Shown here piece after piece: positions 26,507-35,419 of a stretch of DNA of 64,000 nt. Position 1 is the first letter of the stretch. The number at the start of each line of letters is the position of its first letter. A program made the translations under genes and the position numbers. This DNA comes from CAMCXE01 sp046347475 (lineage in GTDB: Bacteria; Pseudomonadota; Gammaproteobacteria; Pseudomonadales; Cellvibrionaceae). Where the stretch lies: the NCBI GenBank assembly GCA_046347475.1, contig JAXMGD010000001.1, positions 1,178,001-1,242,000 on the forward strand, in the 5' to 3' direction. A model generated the notes under the pieces. It ran no database searches. It was not told the DNA's origin and saw only the letters and a program-made list of their open reading frames with translations.

Positions 26507-26955
26507 AGGGAGAACTCACTCGGATAAATAACGGGCAAAGTACCTGAGTTTATTCCTGTGGTACAGGGTACGATCGAGAAGGAGCCGCCGTAAGCTAATG
26601 ATGTTGACCTCTTTCCCGCGCCTATTTTTGCCCTCACCCATACTTACGCCCCTGCTTGCGTAGGTTCAATCTATACAAACGAATACGGCTCAAAACCAAC
26701 ACGCGCGTGCCTATCCTTCCTTGGTAAGCCTATCGAACCACCTACTGACAAACTCGCGCCAATCCATACCGCTCTAAAGCATTGAACTGCCGTTAAATTT
26801 GCCTGCCAGTGAAGCTGGTGCCCACTAACACCTGCCAGCCATTTTTAGCTCCTATAATTGCCAGCATCCCGCCGCAAGCTGTGCGGCAGTTAGACAATAG
26901 ATTTGGGCGGCTTCATGTATCATGCGGCCCTTTGTTCGTGCTTGGGGAGATACGT
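26507..26955. other. Gap between amine oxidase and GT-C-like gene
   Basis: About 450 bases between divergent genes. No gene, repeat or clear promoter that I can support. The frame of the next gene stays open back to 26809 but without a ribosome site there. Confidence 0.4.
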
Positions 26956-28329
26956 GTGACCTCTATATCTGATGCGGCTAAAACCGCCTACGCAAGTTTT
27001 TGGCAAGTTGCTAGAGACTTTGGGTTGTGCCGTTTTTATGCCTATCTCGGCTGCTATCTAGTAGTGATTCTGGCGGCCCTGCTGCGCATCGAATACATTA
27101 TTCAGTACAACCCCATCCACGAAATCTGGAGCGACCCAGCCCGTCACTGGGAGCAGGGCATAGACACTCTGCGCTTTGACCCCATGTCCATGACCGACCC
27201 CATCATGTACCAGTTGTACATAGGCATGCTCGGCAAACTCACCTTAAAAATCCCTGCCCTGGTGGCGTTTTACACCTCGATCCTCGCCATCATAGGCCCC
27301 TGGCTTTGGTACAAATTCCTGCGCGAATTATTGCCATCCAAATTCCAGGCCCTCTTGGGCTGGGCACTGATCTCCATCATTCCCTCTTGGATCAGCATCT
27401 ACGGTTATTTCATGCAGGAAACCCTGCTGATTCCCCTGCTCGGTGCCTCCCTATACGCCACCTGGCGGGCGCGCCGCAAACAAGATGTTGCCTCATTTGC
27501 CTGGATGATTTTTTTCTGGACTATCGCGGGGCTCACCCGTGGTGTAGCAATACCCATGGCAGCTGTAGCGGGTGTGTGGCTCTGGTTGGAGCAAGGGCAA
27601 AAAGTGCGTAAGGCGGTCGTTTCGCTGCTGATTTTAGGTCTAATTCTGGGGCCTTTAACCTTTAGGGCTTATAAAATAGTGCATATATTCGCCCCCCATG
27701 GCATGGCCTATATGAACCAAATATATGCTCGTTCCGGCAAAAAATGGATCGAGATGACCTACGACCGTGAAGGTGCTGTATGGGGTTATGGCTTTGGCTC
27801 ACCGGCTACCGGCAGCAAACCCTTCGCGCCGTTTAGTGACTGGAGCACCCAGCGCGAAGGCCCGGTAACGGCGTTTGTGGATTTGGACGAAGGCATGCGC
27901 GATTGGAATGCTTTATTCGAGCGTGAAGCCCTCACCTGGGATAAATATTCCTGGATTCTAAAAGAAAACATTATTTTCCTGCTGCAAAGTGAATCCTGGC
28001 CGGACTCCAACACCGAGCGCGCCGTAGGCTTAATTAACAATATCACCCGCTGGATTTGGCCACCGCTATTTATCGTGGGCATTATTTGGACTGCATTAGT
28101 TGCCCGCCGCTTAAAAGGTGTTTGGTTATTCCCCGCCATGATTGTGGCCTGGTTTTTTGTGCAGGCGATTTTACCGATTTCAGTAAACGAAGGGCGTTAC
28201 CGCAAACCCTTCGAAGGCCTCATTGTTGTACAGTTGATTTTATTAGCCAGCCGCACCGGCCCCATCAGTTTGCGCAGACGCAAACAGGAACTCCCCGTTA
28301 CCCAAACCACTGCCCAGGTGAGCGTTTAA
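26956..28329 (+). CDS. Polytopic membrane protein, possible GT-C glycosyltransferase
   Basis: Integral membrane protein (457 aa) with about ten hydrophobic helices. The first loop after helix 1 carries acidic and aromatic residues (YNPIHEIWSDPARHWEQGIDTLRFDPM), as in lipid-linked-sugar-dependent GT-C transferases of the PMT/ArnT type, but identity is weak and I cannot name a family with certainty. GTG 26956 is chosen because GGGGAGA lies 6-10 bases upstream. The next gene, a GT2 transferase, begins directly after the stop codon, so the two probably form a pathway: the GT2 enzyme loads a sugar on undecaprenyl phosphate and this protein uses it. Confidence 0.65.
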   Translation: MTSISDAAKTAYASFWQVARDFGLCRFYAYLGCYLVVILAALLRIEYIIQYNPIHEIWSDPARHWEQGIDTLRFDPMSMTDPIMYQLYIGMLGKLTLKIPALVAFYTSILAIIGPWLWYKFLRELLPSKFQALLGWALISIIPSWISIYGYFMQETLLIPLLGASLYATWRARRKQDVASFAWMIFFWTIAGLTRGVAIPMAAVAGVWLWLEQGQKVRKAVVSLLILGLILGPLTFRAYKIVHIFAPHGMAYMNQIYARSGKKWIEMTYDREGAVWGYGFGSPATGSKPFAPFSDWSTQREGPVTAFVDLDEGMRDWNALFEREALTWDKYSWILKENIIFLLQSESWPDSNTERAVGLINNITRWIWPPLFIVGIIWTALVARRLKGVWLFPAMIVAWFFVQAILPISVNEGRYRKPFEGLIVVQLILLASRTGPISLRRRKQELPVTQTTAQVSV

Positions 28330-29316
28330 ATGTCCGAACAATTGCTGTCCATTTTAGTACCCATGTACAACGAATCAGCGGTAATTGACCGCCTGTTTGA
28401 AGCCTTGGAGCGCACCCTTGCGCAGGTGGATATGCAGTACGAAATTATCTGTGTGGACGATGGCTCTAAAGACACCACGCGCCAGCAGGTCATTTTCCAC
28501 ACCCAGCGCGATAGCCGCATTAAAGCAGTATTTTTCTCCCGCAATTTTGGCAAAGAGGCGGCCATGACAGCCGCCCTGGATTACGCCAGTGGCGATGCGG
28601 TTATTCCCATCGATGCTGATTTACAAGACCCACCGGAACTGATTATCGACATGGTGGCAAAATGGCGTGAAGGCTTTGATGTGGTTTACGCCAAACGCGT
28701 CTCCCGCGATACCGATACCGCCATGAAGCGCAATTCAGCCGGTGGTTTTTATAAACTCTTCAACGCCGTAAGCGAATTTAAAATTCCGGAAAACGTCGGC
28801 GATTATCGTTTAATGAGCCGCCGCGTGGTGGACGCTATTAAACTCTTGCCCGAAAAAGACCGTTTTATGAAGGGGCTATTTTGCTGGCCGGGGTTTTCCA
28901 ACACCACGGTGGAATTTGAACGCCAGGCCCGCGTAGATGGCGAAACCAAATTTAATTATTGGAAATTATGGAATTTCGCCCTAGCCGGTATCACCTCATT
29001 TAGCTCCCTGCCGATTCGCTTAGGCGGTTATTTGGGCTTGGGCGTATCGGCAATCGCGTTTTTATATGGCTCCTTTATTTTCTTGCGCACCCTAATTACA
29101 GGTGTGGATGTGCCCGGTTATGCGTCGTTGATGATTGTGGTGTTATTTATCGGCGGCGTGCAGTTATTTTTTATGGGGCTGATGGGTGAATATATCGGCC
29201 GCATTTATAAAGAGGTAAAAAACCGACCAATTTATTTGGTGGAGCAACAAATTGGTTTTCAGTTTGAGTCGTCAAGCCAGCCATTGAATTCGCCGTCTAA
29301 AGATATAATGCGCTAA
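28330..29316 (+). CDS. GT2 undecaprenyl-phosphate glycosyltransferase (GtrB/DPM-like)
   Basis: Membrane-bound family 2 glycosyltransferase (328 aa) which moves a sugar from a nucleotide donor to undecaprenyl phosphate. N-terminal catalytic domain: ILVPMYNESAVIDRLF, IICVDDGSKDTT, IPIDADLQDPPELI (DxD-like), and GDYRLMSRRVVDAI; two C-terminal membrane helices (about 233-258 and 268-290) as in GtrB. It starts one base after the preceding stop. Sugar identity is unknown; a GtrA-like flippase candidate is in the window at 56416-56814 but not linked. Confidence 0.9.
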   Translation: MSEQLLSILVPMYNESAVIDRLFEALERTLAQVDMQYEIICVDDGSKDTTRQQVIFHTQRDSRIKAVFFSRNFGKEAAMTAALDYASGDAVIPIDADLQDPPELIIDMVAKWREGFDVVYAKRVSRDTDTAMKRNSAGGFYKLFNAVSEFKIPENVGDYRLMSRRVVDAIKLLPEKDRFMKGLFCWPGFSNTTVEFERQARVDGETKFNYWKLWNFALAGITSFSSLPIRLGGYLGLGVSAIAFLYGSFIFLRTLITGVDVPGYASLMIVVLFIGGVQLFFMGLMGEYIGRIYKEVKNRPIYLVEQQIGFQFESSSQPLNSPSKDIMR

Positions 29317-29450
29317 TGTCAACGCTATTGCGTTAACCCATCGCCTATGGGCCACTGCTTAAGTAGCTTGCATATAATTAGCCTGAATACCTGAATATAA
29401 GCCGCTGGAATTAATTGGCCTGAATAAAACGCAGCGAAATCTGTGTTACG

Positions 29451-29552
29451 CTCGTTCCAACGCTCTGCGTTGGAATGCATACTAAATTCTCTGCCGAATA
29501 CTCCTATTTGAACCCCATCCCAAGACATTCCCATGCAGAGCGTGGGACGAGA
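29451..29552. repeat. CTCGTTCCAACGCTCTGCG inverted repeat
   Basis: Left part holds a perfect hairpin TTCCAACG-CTCTG-CGTTGGAA (29455-29475); the right end (29527-29552, CATTCCCATGCAGAGCGTGG...) is its inverted, slightly changed partner. Elements of this wording ("GTTCCCACGCTCTGCGTGGGAAC" type) are widespread in gammaproteobacteria by general knowledge. Confidence 0.6.
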
Positions 29553-29682
29553 TAAACGCTAAGGAACCAGGAAATCGTCGTGACCTAATCTCCGCCCGCG
29601 GAGAAATAACTAGAAAATGTAACTGCGGTTTTTAGGTTCAATTATCAGCAGACTTTAAAATTCCCTTCCTTCGGAGATGATC

Positions 29683-29916
29683 TCATTAGGTTAAGGATTT
29701 TGACTTGCTTCTCCAGTAGATTTTGCCTTCTGCCAGAAACCCCCACCCAGCCTCCCCCTTGAAAAGGACGAGGTGCTAAAAAGCCTCAAATGAAGTAATT
29801 TTGCTCGTTTTCAAGGTTTTTTTGCTCCCTCCCCTTGTCCAAGGGGAGGGTTGGGGTGGGGTTTCAGGATGAGCGAAAACAACTGGGAAAACAATATTAA
29901 ATCCTTAACCTAATGA
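29683..29916. mobile_element. MITE-like element, 18-bp perfect terminal repeats
   Basis: TCATTAGGTTAAGGATTT (29683-29700) is the exact reverse complement of 29899-29916. Internally, GAAACCCCCACCCAGCCTCC (from 29736) faces its near-complement ending at 29865 (GGGTTGGGGTGGGGTTTC). Total 234 bases, no coding potential. A related element lies at 63521-63713 and a lone end at 8525-8541. No transposase is in the window, so any movement depended on one elsewhere. Confidence 0.75.
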
Positions 29917-30018
29917 CATGCCACAGGATGGTGGCGGGCGCAGCCCGACGGGGTGGTTGCGATGCCCAGTCTCTTCGAGGAGAGGTAATTGTTGTTTGCC
30001 CCTCAAGATTGAATCCTT

Positions 30019-30216
30019 TTATTTCGGCCCCACTTCTTCCGTCCAAATATCCAACTCCACCGCCGCACCGGCAATCCTGTGGCTCTCATCGGCCCATGCG
30101 CCCAGATCAATTAAACGGCAGCGCTCGCTGCAAAAAGGCCGCTGCGGAAAGTCAGCCGTCATGAGCACGGGTTTTTTACAGTTGGGGCAGGGGATTGAGA
30201 GCGTGGTGAGCGTCAT
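30019..30216 (-). CDS. yacG: DNA gyrase inhibitor YacG
   Basis: Small zinc protein (65 aa) that in E. coli binds GyrB and inhibits gyrase. Zinc ligands follow the family pattern C-x2-C-x15-C-x3-C at Cys10, 13, 29 and 33, then the signature CRLIDLGAWADESHRI. The start overlaps the coaE end by 41 bases, so it is translated from within the coaE message. It closes the pilB-pilC-pilD-coaE-yacG group, the usual order in pseudomonads. Confidence 0.92.
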   Translation of the reverse strand: MTLTTLSIPCPNCKKPVLMTADFPQRPFCSERCRLIDLGAWADESHRIAGAAVELDIWTEEVGPK

Positions 30217-30814
30217 AGTCGTGAGCCAGCGTTAAATAGTATTGATGCAGGTGGGCAATGGCCTGTTGGGTCTGCGGCCAGGGGCCGGAATTATCCAAGC
30301 AGTCATCGGCCAGTGCAAGGCGTTGGGCGCGCGGCATTTGCGCCTGGATAATCGCTTTGAGCGTAGCTACATCACTGCCGTCGCGCTCGGCACTACGGCT
30401 GAGTTGTTGGGCTTCGGTGGCATCCACGACTAGGGTTCGGTTGGCAAGCTTGTGCAGGCCGTTTTCAAACAAGAGGGGCGCCACCAAAATGCAGTAAGCG
30501 GCTGGGCAGGGCTTGCGAATTTCGGCTTCGATGGCGCTGCGAATTAACGGATGTAACAAATTTTCCAGCCAGGTTTTGGCATTGTTATCGGCAAAAATAA
30601 TCCTGCGTAACGCGGCGCGATCCAACTGGCCGTCTAGCAATAAGTGCGGGCCAAAATGCTCGGTAATGGCTTTAAGGCCTGGGGTGCCAGGCGCAACCAG
30701 GTCGCGGGCAATAATATCGGCATCAATTAAATAGGCGCCTAGCGCAGCAAAATAATTCGCTACCTGAGTTTTGCCTACGGCAATTCCACCGGTAAGCCCC
30801 AGCACCCAGCTCAC
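30176..30814 (-). CDS. coaE: Dephospho-CoA kinase
   Basis: Last step of coenzyme A synthesis: phosphorylates dephospho-CoA with ATP. 212 aa. P-loop GLTGGIAVGKTQVANYF at the N-terminus, DADIIARDLVAPG for the CoA site, and the lid region LVVDATEAQQLSRSAERDGSD. Start is GTG at 30814. The pilD gene ends 33 bases upstream, and yacG overlaps its 3' end. Confidence 0.94.
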   Translation of the reverse strand: MSWVLGLTGGIAVGKTQVANYFAALGAYLIDADIIARDLVAPGTPGLKAITEHFGPHLLLDGQLDRAALRRIIFADNNAKTWLENLLHPLIRSAIEAEIRKPCPAAYCILVAPLLFENGLHKLANRTLVVDATEAQQLSRSAERDGSDVATLKAIIQAQMPRAQRLALADDCLDNSGPWPQTQQAIAHLHQYYLTLAHDYDAHHALNPLPQL

Positions 30815-30847
30815 CTTTTAGGCTCCGCCAATTTAATTAACTCGACG

Positions 30848-31726
30848 CTAAGCAAGGCCGCTAAATTGTTTGTACAGCGCAATTAATTTATCTCCCCAGA
30901 TAAAGGCAATTAAACCTGCGCCCGCCAAATAAGGCCCAAACGGAATCCGAAAATCCCGCCCGCGCCCGGCCAGAATCATAGCCGCGCCACCAATAACAGC
31001 ACCGACTAGAGAGGACAAAATAATAATCAGCGGCACCGCCTGCCAGCCCATCCAGGCGCCAAGAGCCGCCAGCAATTTAAAATCTCCATAACCCATACCC
31101 TCCTTGCCGGTAAGTAATTTAAATACCCAATACACGGACCACAAACTCAAATAACCCACCACCGCGCCCCAAACCGCTTGGGTTAGAGGCACAAACAGAC
31201 TAAAACTGTTGGCGACTAAACCCAGCCACAAAAGCGGCAGAGTAAGGTTATCGGGTAGCAGCTGATGGTCTACATCAATCAGTGTCAGCGCCACCAAAAT
31301 CCACACAAACACCATCCCCAACAAACCCGCCCAACCAACGCCCAAATGCCACACCACCAGCAGGCTCAGCACCCCGGTTACTGCTTCAACAATCGGGTAG
31401 CGCGGGGAAATAGGTGTTTTGCAATTAGAACAGCGCCCTTTTAGCAGTAGGAAACTGACTACTGGAATATTCTGCACAGCTGTAATGGGCGCCTGGCAGT
31501 GGGGGCAGCGTGAGCGCGGGGTGGCTAAATTAAATCGCTCGGGCAATTCGGGCAGCTCCAGTGCCTCGGCCTCTGCAAGGGATGCCTTCCACTCACGCAT
31601 CATCATGAGGGGAAGGCGGTAGATGACTACGTTCAAAAAGCTGCCGATTAACAAACCCAGAATTAAACTAAAGCCAAGCAAATAAGCAGGTGGAAATCGA
31701 TTTAAATCATCAAACGACAAAATCAC
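30848..31726 (-). CDS. pilD: Type IV prepilin peptidase/methylase PilD
   Basis: Inner-membrane aspartic protease that cleaves the leader of prepilins and N-methylates the new Phe1. 292 aa. Seen: the N-terminal cytoplasmic domain with two CxxC pairs (CPHCQAPI ... CSNCKTPI), the first catalytic Asp in LIDVDHQLLPD and the second in GMGYGDFKLLAALGAWMGW, and eight or so membrane helices. The start overlaps the end of pilC by 4 bases (ATGA). It probably processes the PilA encoded across the divergent region. Confidence 0.95.
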   Translation of the reverse strand: MILSFDDLNRFPPAYLLGFSLILGLLIGSFLNVVIYRLPLMMMREWKASLAEAEALELPELPERFNLATPRSRCPHCQAPITAVQNIPVVSFLLLKGRCSNCKTPISPRYPIVEAVTGVLSLLVVWHLGVGWAGLLGMVFVWILVALTLIDVDHQLLPDNLTLPLLWLGLVANSFSLFVPLTQAVWGAVVGYLSLWSVYWVFKLLTGKEGMGYGDFKLLAALGAWMGWQAVPLIIILSSLVGAVIGGAAMILAGRGRDFRIPFGPYLAGAGLIAFIWGDKLIALYKQFSGLA

Positions 31727-32940
31727 ATTACGCTGCCTAATTGGAAGATGGGTAGATACATCGCAATCAAAAGCCCGCCTACAAGCACGCCGAGCACAGC
31801 CATAATCATGGGCTCTAAAAGTGATGTTAGGCTATCTACCTGGTTATCAACTGACTCCTCATAATAGGTAGCAACTTTGTCAAGCATCTCATCAAGAGCA
31901 CCAGATTCCTCCCCAATCGCTGTCATCTGAATGAGAATAGACGGAAATAGTCGAGTAGCGCGCATGGACACGTTTAACTGAGTTCCTGTCGAAACATCAT
32001 CTCTGACTTTGAGCGTTGCTTGTTCATATATCACGTTACCCGTAGCGCCTGCTACAGATTGAAGTGCATCAATCAATGGGACACCAGCAGAGAATGTCGT
32101 CGACAAAGTGCGCGCGAATCGAGCTACTATGGATTCAAACACTATTTTCCCAACTATGGGGATGCGAAGCACTAAGCGATCCAAAAAATTAGCAAATTTC
32201 GAATTAGTACGCTTTAAATAGCCGAACCCAAAAACGGTCCCAACAATACCAATTAAAATTACAAACCAATAGTCCTGAGCAAAATGAGAGAGATGGAGCA
32301 CAAAAAGAGTAAAAGCAGGCAAATTAGCGCCAAAGCTGGAAAATGTCTCCGCGAATTGAGGTACCACCTTAACCAATAGTAGCCCCGTTACAATAACAGC
32401 AACCACCACCACAGCCGTTGGATAAGTCATCGCTTTTTTAATTTTGGCTTTAAGTTTTTCAGTTTTTTCTTTATAGGTCGCAATCCTGTCCAGCATGGTT
32501 TCGAGAGCTCCTGATTGTTCGCCGGATTCGACCAAGCTACAGAACAAGTCATCAAAATATTTGGGATGTTTTTCTAGTGCTTTCGCAAAACTGGTGCCTG
32601 ATGCTACCTCATCTCGAATGGATTTTATGAGGTCTGCCAGGGACCTCTTTTCTACGCCATCAGCAACTATGTCGAAGCTTTGCACCAGCGGTACGCCCGC
32701 TTTCATCATTGTGGCCATTTGGCGAGTAAAAAATGCTATATCAAGTGGTTTTATTGACTGACCACCACCGCGAGGCTTGGGGCGTTTTTTTACTGAGTTA
32801 GCACGAATACCTTGTTTAATAAGCTGAGCTTTTGCACTGGTAACATTTGCACTTGCTATTTCGCCGGTGACCGCTTTCCCCTTTCGGTCTAAACCTTTGT
32901 ATACAAATACCGTATTGCTTGAAGTGGAGGGCGATGCCAT
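31723..32940 (-). CDS. pilC: Type IV pilus inner-membrane platform protein PilC
   Basis: Polytopic membrane protein (405 aa) that forms the pilus assembly platform and contacts PilB. Two GspF-type repeats are seen: MATMMKAGVPLVQSFDIVADG (about 74-94) and LSTTFSAGVPLIDALQSVAGA (about 276-296), each followed by membrane helices; conserved MTAIGEESGALDEMLDKVA and a C-terminal helix end GLLIAMYLPIFQLGSVM. Lies 5 bases after pilB. Confidence 0.95.
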   Translation of the reverse strand: MASPSTSSNTVFVYKGLDRKGKAVTGEIASANVTSAKAQLIKQGIRANSVKKRPKPRGGGQSIKPLDIAFFTRQMATMMKAGVPLVQSFDIVADGVEKRSLADLIKSIRDEVASGTSFAKALEKHPKYFDDLFCSLVESGEQSGALETMLDRIATYKEKTEKLKAKIKKAMTYPTAVVVVAVIVTGLLLVKVVPQFAETFSSFGANLPAFTLFVLHLSHFAQDYWFVILIGIVGTVFGFGYLKRTNSKFANFLDRLVLRIPIVGKIVFESIVARFARTLSTTFSAGVPLIDALQSVAGATGNVIYEQATLKVRDDVSTGTQLNVSMRATRLFPSILIQMTAIGEESGALDEMLDKVATYYEESVDNQVDSLTSLLEPMIMAVLGVLVGGLLIAMYLPIFQLGSVM

Positions 32941-32945
32941 AGGAA

Positions 32946-34670
32946 TTAATCCTTCGTTACGCGGTTGGCCTCGGCGAGGCTGGTTAAACCGATGGCTGTT
33001 TTACGTAGGGCCGAAATACGTAAATTGTTAAAGCCTGCTCGTTTGGCTGCGTCAGCGATTTCAATAGAGTTGCCTCCCGACATTATAATTCGCGATATTT
33101 CTGGTGTAATGCGAACTACCTCATAAACACCCACACGGCCTTTGTAGCCGTCTGTACACTTATCACAACCGGATGGATCAAATAGTTTTATTTGATCTAT
33201 GGGTATACCGATATCGTCAAAGCCTTCTTCAATTAGAACATCTCTCGGGATATTGTTAGCGGGTTTTTTGCAGTGAGGACAAAGTCTTCGGGCAAGTCGC
33301 TGAGCAATAATCAAACTCACAGTGGTGGCTACGTTAAATGTTGGTACTCCCATGTTAAGTAGCCGTGTCAACGTTTCAGCCGCAGAGTTGGTATGAAGCG
33401 TTGATAATACTAAGTGGCCGGTTTGGGCGGCTTTTATTGCAATGGAGGCTGTTTCTAAATCACGAATCTCCCCCACCATGATTACATCAGGATCTTGGCG
33501 TAAAAATGAGCGTAAGGCTTCAGGGAAACCTAAGCCTACTTTTAAATTGACATTGACCTGGTTAATCCCCTCAAGATTTATCTCTACTGGATCTTCCGCG
33601 GTGGAAATATTGCGCTCGATTGTGTTGAGAATATTTAAACCAGTATAAAGTGAAACGGTTTTTCCTGACCCGGTAGGACCGGTCACCAAAATCATACCTT
33701 GCGGTTGCTCTAGTGTTTCAAGGTACATACGTTTTTGATCGTCCTCGTAACCCAGTGCGTCGATTCCTAGCTTGGCACTGGACGGGTCTAGAATCCGTAA
33801 GACTATTTTTTCTCCCCAGAGTGTAGGGAGTGTATTTACCCGAAAATCGATAGCTCGTGTTTTTGATATTTTCATTTTGATGCGCCCGTCCTGGGGTATG
33901 CGCCGCTCGGAGAGATCCATCTGAGACATAACTTTCAGGCGCGCAGCAATTCGTGTCGTAAGATTGACCGGCGGTCTCGCCACTTCACGCAAAATGCCGT
34001 CGGTTCGAAAGCGTACACGATATATTTTTTCGTAAGGCTCAAAGTGGATATCGGAAGACCCTGAGCGAATGGCATCAAGCAATACTTTGTTGATAAAACG
34101 TACCACAGGGGCTTCGTCTACTTCCGATGTATCAGGTCCCTCGCCAGAATCTTCAGTAACAGCCTCTATATCTAAGCTGTCTAGCCCATCCGTATCGATT
34201 TCACTTAAACCGCTACCTAAAGGCTCCTCCTCTTGTTGCAGATAGCTATCAATTTTTCTCTGTAACTTATCGGCCGAGACTAGGATGCTCTCGGTATTTA
34301 ATCCTGTGTGAAATTTAATTTCATCCAGTGCATGTAGATTCGTAGGATCTGCAATAGCTATGAAAAGCCGGTTTCCTCGTTTAAAAATTGGCAGTGCCTG
34401 GTGTTTGCGAATTAATTTGGTATCAACAAGGCTTTTTTCAAAGTTAAAACCCGTTAGGCTGTCAATATCTACAACAGGGGTTCCAAACTCATCCGAGGCG
34501 GTATGCAAAATATACGAAGCATTGACCTGCCCGCTGTTCACTAACGCAAAGGGTAACGAAACTTTGTCTTTCGCTGCCACCGAAATTGCTTGTTGGGCCT
34601 GCTCTTCGTTGATTACGCCATCTCTTACGAGGCGTCTAGCAAGCCCACTTAGGGGAGGGGGGGTACTCAT
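32946..34670 (-). CDS. pilB: Type IV pilus extension ATPase PilB
   Basis: Cytosolic hexameric ATPase that powers pilus extension. 574 aa. N-terminal MshEN-type domain (about 1-150), then the Asp box, Walker A GPTGSGKTVSLY, Walker B PDVIMVGEIRD, His box GHLVLSTLHTN, and the zinc-binding tetracysteine (CPHCKK ... CDKCTDGYKGR). First gene of the pilBCD-coaE-yacG group, read away from pilA across a 227-base divergent region. Confidence 0.96.
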   Translation of the reverse strand: MSTPPPLSGLARRLVRDGVINEEQAQQAISVAAKDKVSLPFALVNSGQVNASYILHTASDEFGTPVVDIDSLTGFNFEKSLVDTKLIRKHQALPIFKRGNRLFIAIADPTNLHALDEIKFHTGLNTESILVSADKLQRKIDSYLQQEEEPLGSGLSEIDTDGLDSLDIEAVTEDSGEGPDTSEVDEAPVVRFINKVLLDAIRSGSSDIHFEPYEKIYRVRFRTDGILREVARPPVNLTTRIAARLKVMSQMDLSERRIPQDGRIKMKISKTRAIDFRVNTLPTLWGEKIVLRILDPSSAKLGIDALGYEDDQKRMYLETLEQPQGMILVTGPTGSGKTVSLYTGLNILNTIERNISTAEDPVEINLEGINQVNVNLKVGLGFPEALRSFLRQDPDVIMVGEIRDLETASIAIKAAQTGHLVLSTLHTNSAAETLTRLLNMGVPTFNVATTVSLIIAQRLARRLCPHCKKPANNIPRDVLIEEGFDDIGIPIDQIKLFDPSGCDKCTDGYKGRVGVYEVVRITPEISRIIMSGGNSIEIADAAKRAGFNNLRISALRKTAIGLTSLAEANRVTKD

Positions 34671-34844
34671 GCCTTATTCTTATATGACCATGGACTATCA
34701 GATTCTAGCCTCTTTGGTGAACTATAGCCAAGGTGGTATTTTTGGTCGCAAATTGTCATCTTATGTCGAAAATTGAAACCATGATTCGATCTGACATTCA
34801 CTCATACCGATTTTCTCGGCTAGGAATATGGTTTCTGAGGTGCT

Positions 34845-34859
34845 TGGCATAGCTCTTGA
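34845..34859 (+). promoter_or_regulatory. Sigma-54-type promoter of pilA
   Basis: TGGCAT-AGCTC-TTGA: GG of the -24 element at 34846-34847 and TTGA at the -12 element, five bases apart as required. The consensus has GC at -12 where this has GA. It lies about 40 bases before the pilA start, leaving a leader of about 27 bases with AAGAGGA at 34883-34889. pilA is under RpoN/PilR control in Pseudomonas, so the match is expected. Confidence 0.65.
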
Positions 34860-34897
34860 ATGTCGTAAGTTACTACCCACCAAAGAGGATTCATCCC

Positions 34898-35419
34898 ATG
34901 AGAAATCAACAAGGTTTTACGTTAATTGAATTGATGATTGTTGTAGCAATTATTGGTATTTTGGCGGCAGTTGCTTTACCTGCTTATCAAGACTACACCG
35001 TGCGCTCCAAGATGTCGGAGGCGGTGCTGCAGTCTGACGCTGTTTCTGGAGCTATGTCGGACTGTATGATGAATAAGGACGATATTACGAAATGTGATGC
35101 TGAGGGTGCGGGAATAGTTGTGGGTGATCCTAACAAGTTGTCCAACTATATTGACGGAGACGTTGCTATTGTCAAACCTGCGACAAATGCAAACGGCGCC
35201 TTTGCCAAATTAACAATTCCCTTAGATTGGGCACAGTTGGGGGCCAATGGTGGTTCCGCTGATATGGTTGTTACTGTTTTTCGTTGCTCTAGTGGAGTGG
35301 TGCGCCGTTGTGCTTCAACTGTTGAGGCTGACTATAAATTCTTCCCCAATAGTTGCCGAAATAAAGTAGCAGATATATCCACTGCTCCCACCGGCTGTGG
35401 CGCTGCCCCCGCTCCATAA
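34898..35419 (+). CDS. pilA: Type IV major pilin PilA
   Basis: Pilin subunit of 173 aa with the short prepilin leader MRNQQG followed by FTLIELMIVVAIIGILAAVA: cut by PilD after Gly, giving N-methyl-Phe1 and Glu5. The hydrophobic helix is followed by YQDYTVRSKMSEAVLQ, as in Pseudomonas-type group IVa pilins. A C-terminal Cys pair (CRNKVADISTAPTGC) forms the usual disulfide D-loop, with earlier Cys residues at CMMNKDDITKC and CSSGVVRRC, so up to three loops. ATG 34898 is chosen over an earlier GTG-type frame opening because of the leader. A terminator follows. Confidence 0.95.
   Translation: MRNQQGFTLIELMIVVAIIGILAAVALPAYQDYTVRSKMSEAVLQSDAVSGAMSDCMMNKDDITKCDAEGAGIVVGDPNKLSNYIDGDVAIVKPATNANGAFAKLTIPLDWAQLGANGGSADMVVTVFRCSSGVVRRCASTVEADYKFFPNSCRNKVADISTAPTGCGAAPAP

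Larger units (their letters stand above)
29317..30018. other. 700-base gap with two inverted-repeat elements
   Basis: No supported gene. It contains an inverted repeat built on GTTCCAACGCTCTGCGTTGGAA (29451-29552) and a MITE-like element (29683-29916). The short open frames here fall inside these repeats. Confidence 0.6.
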
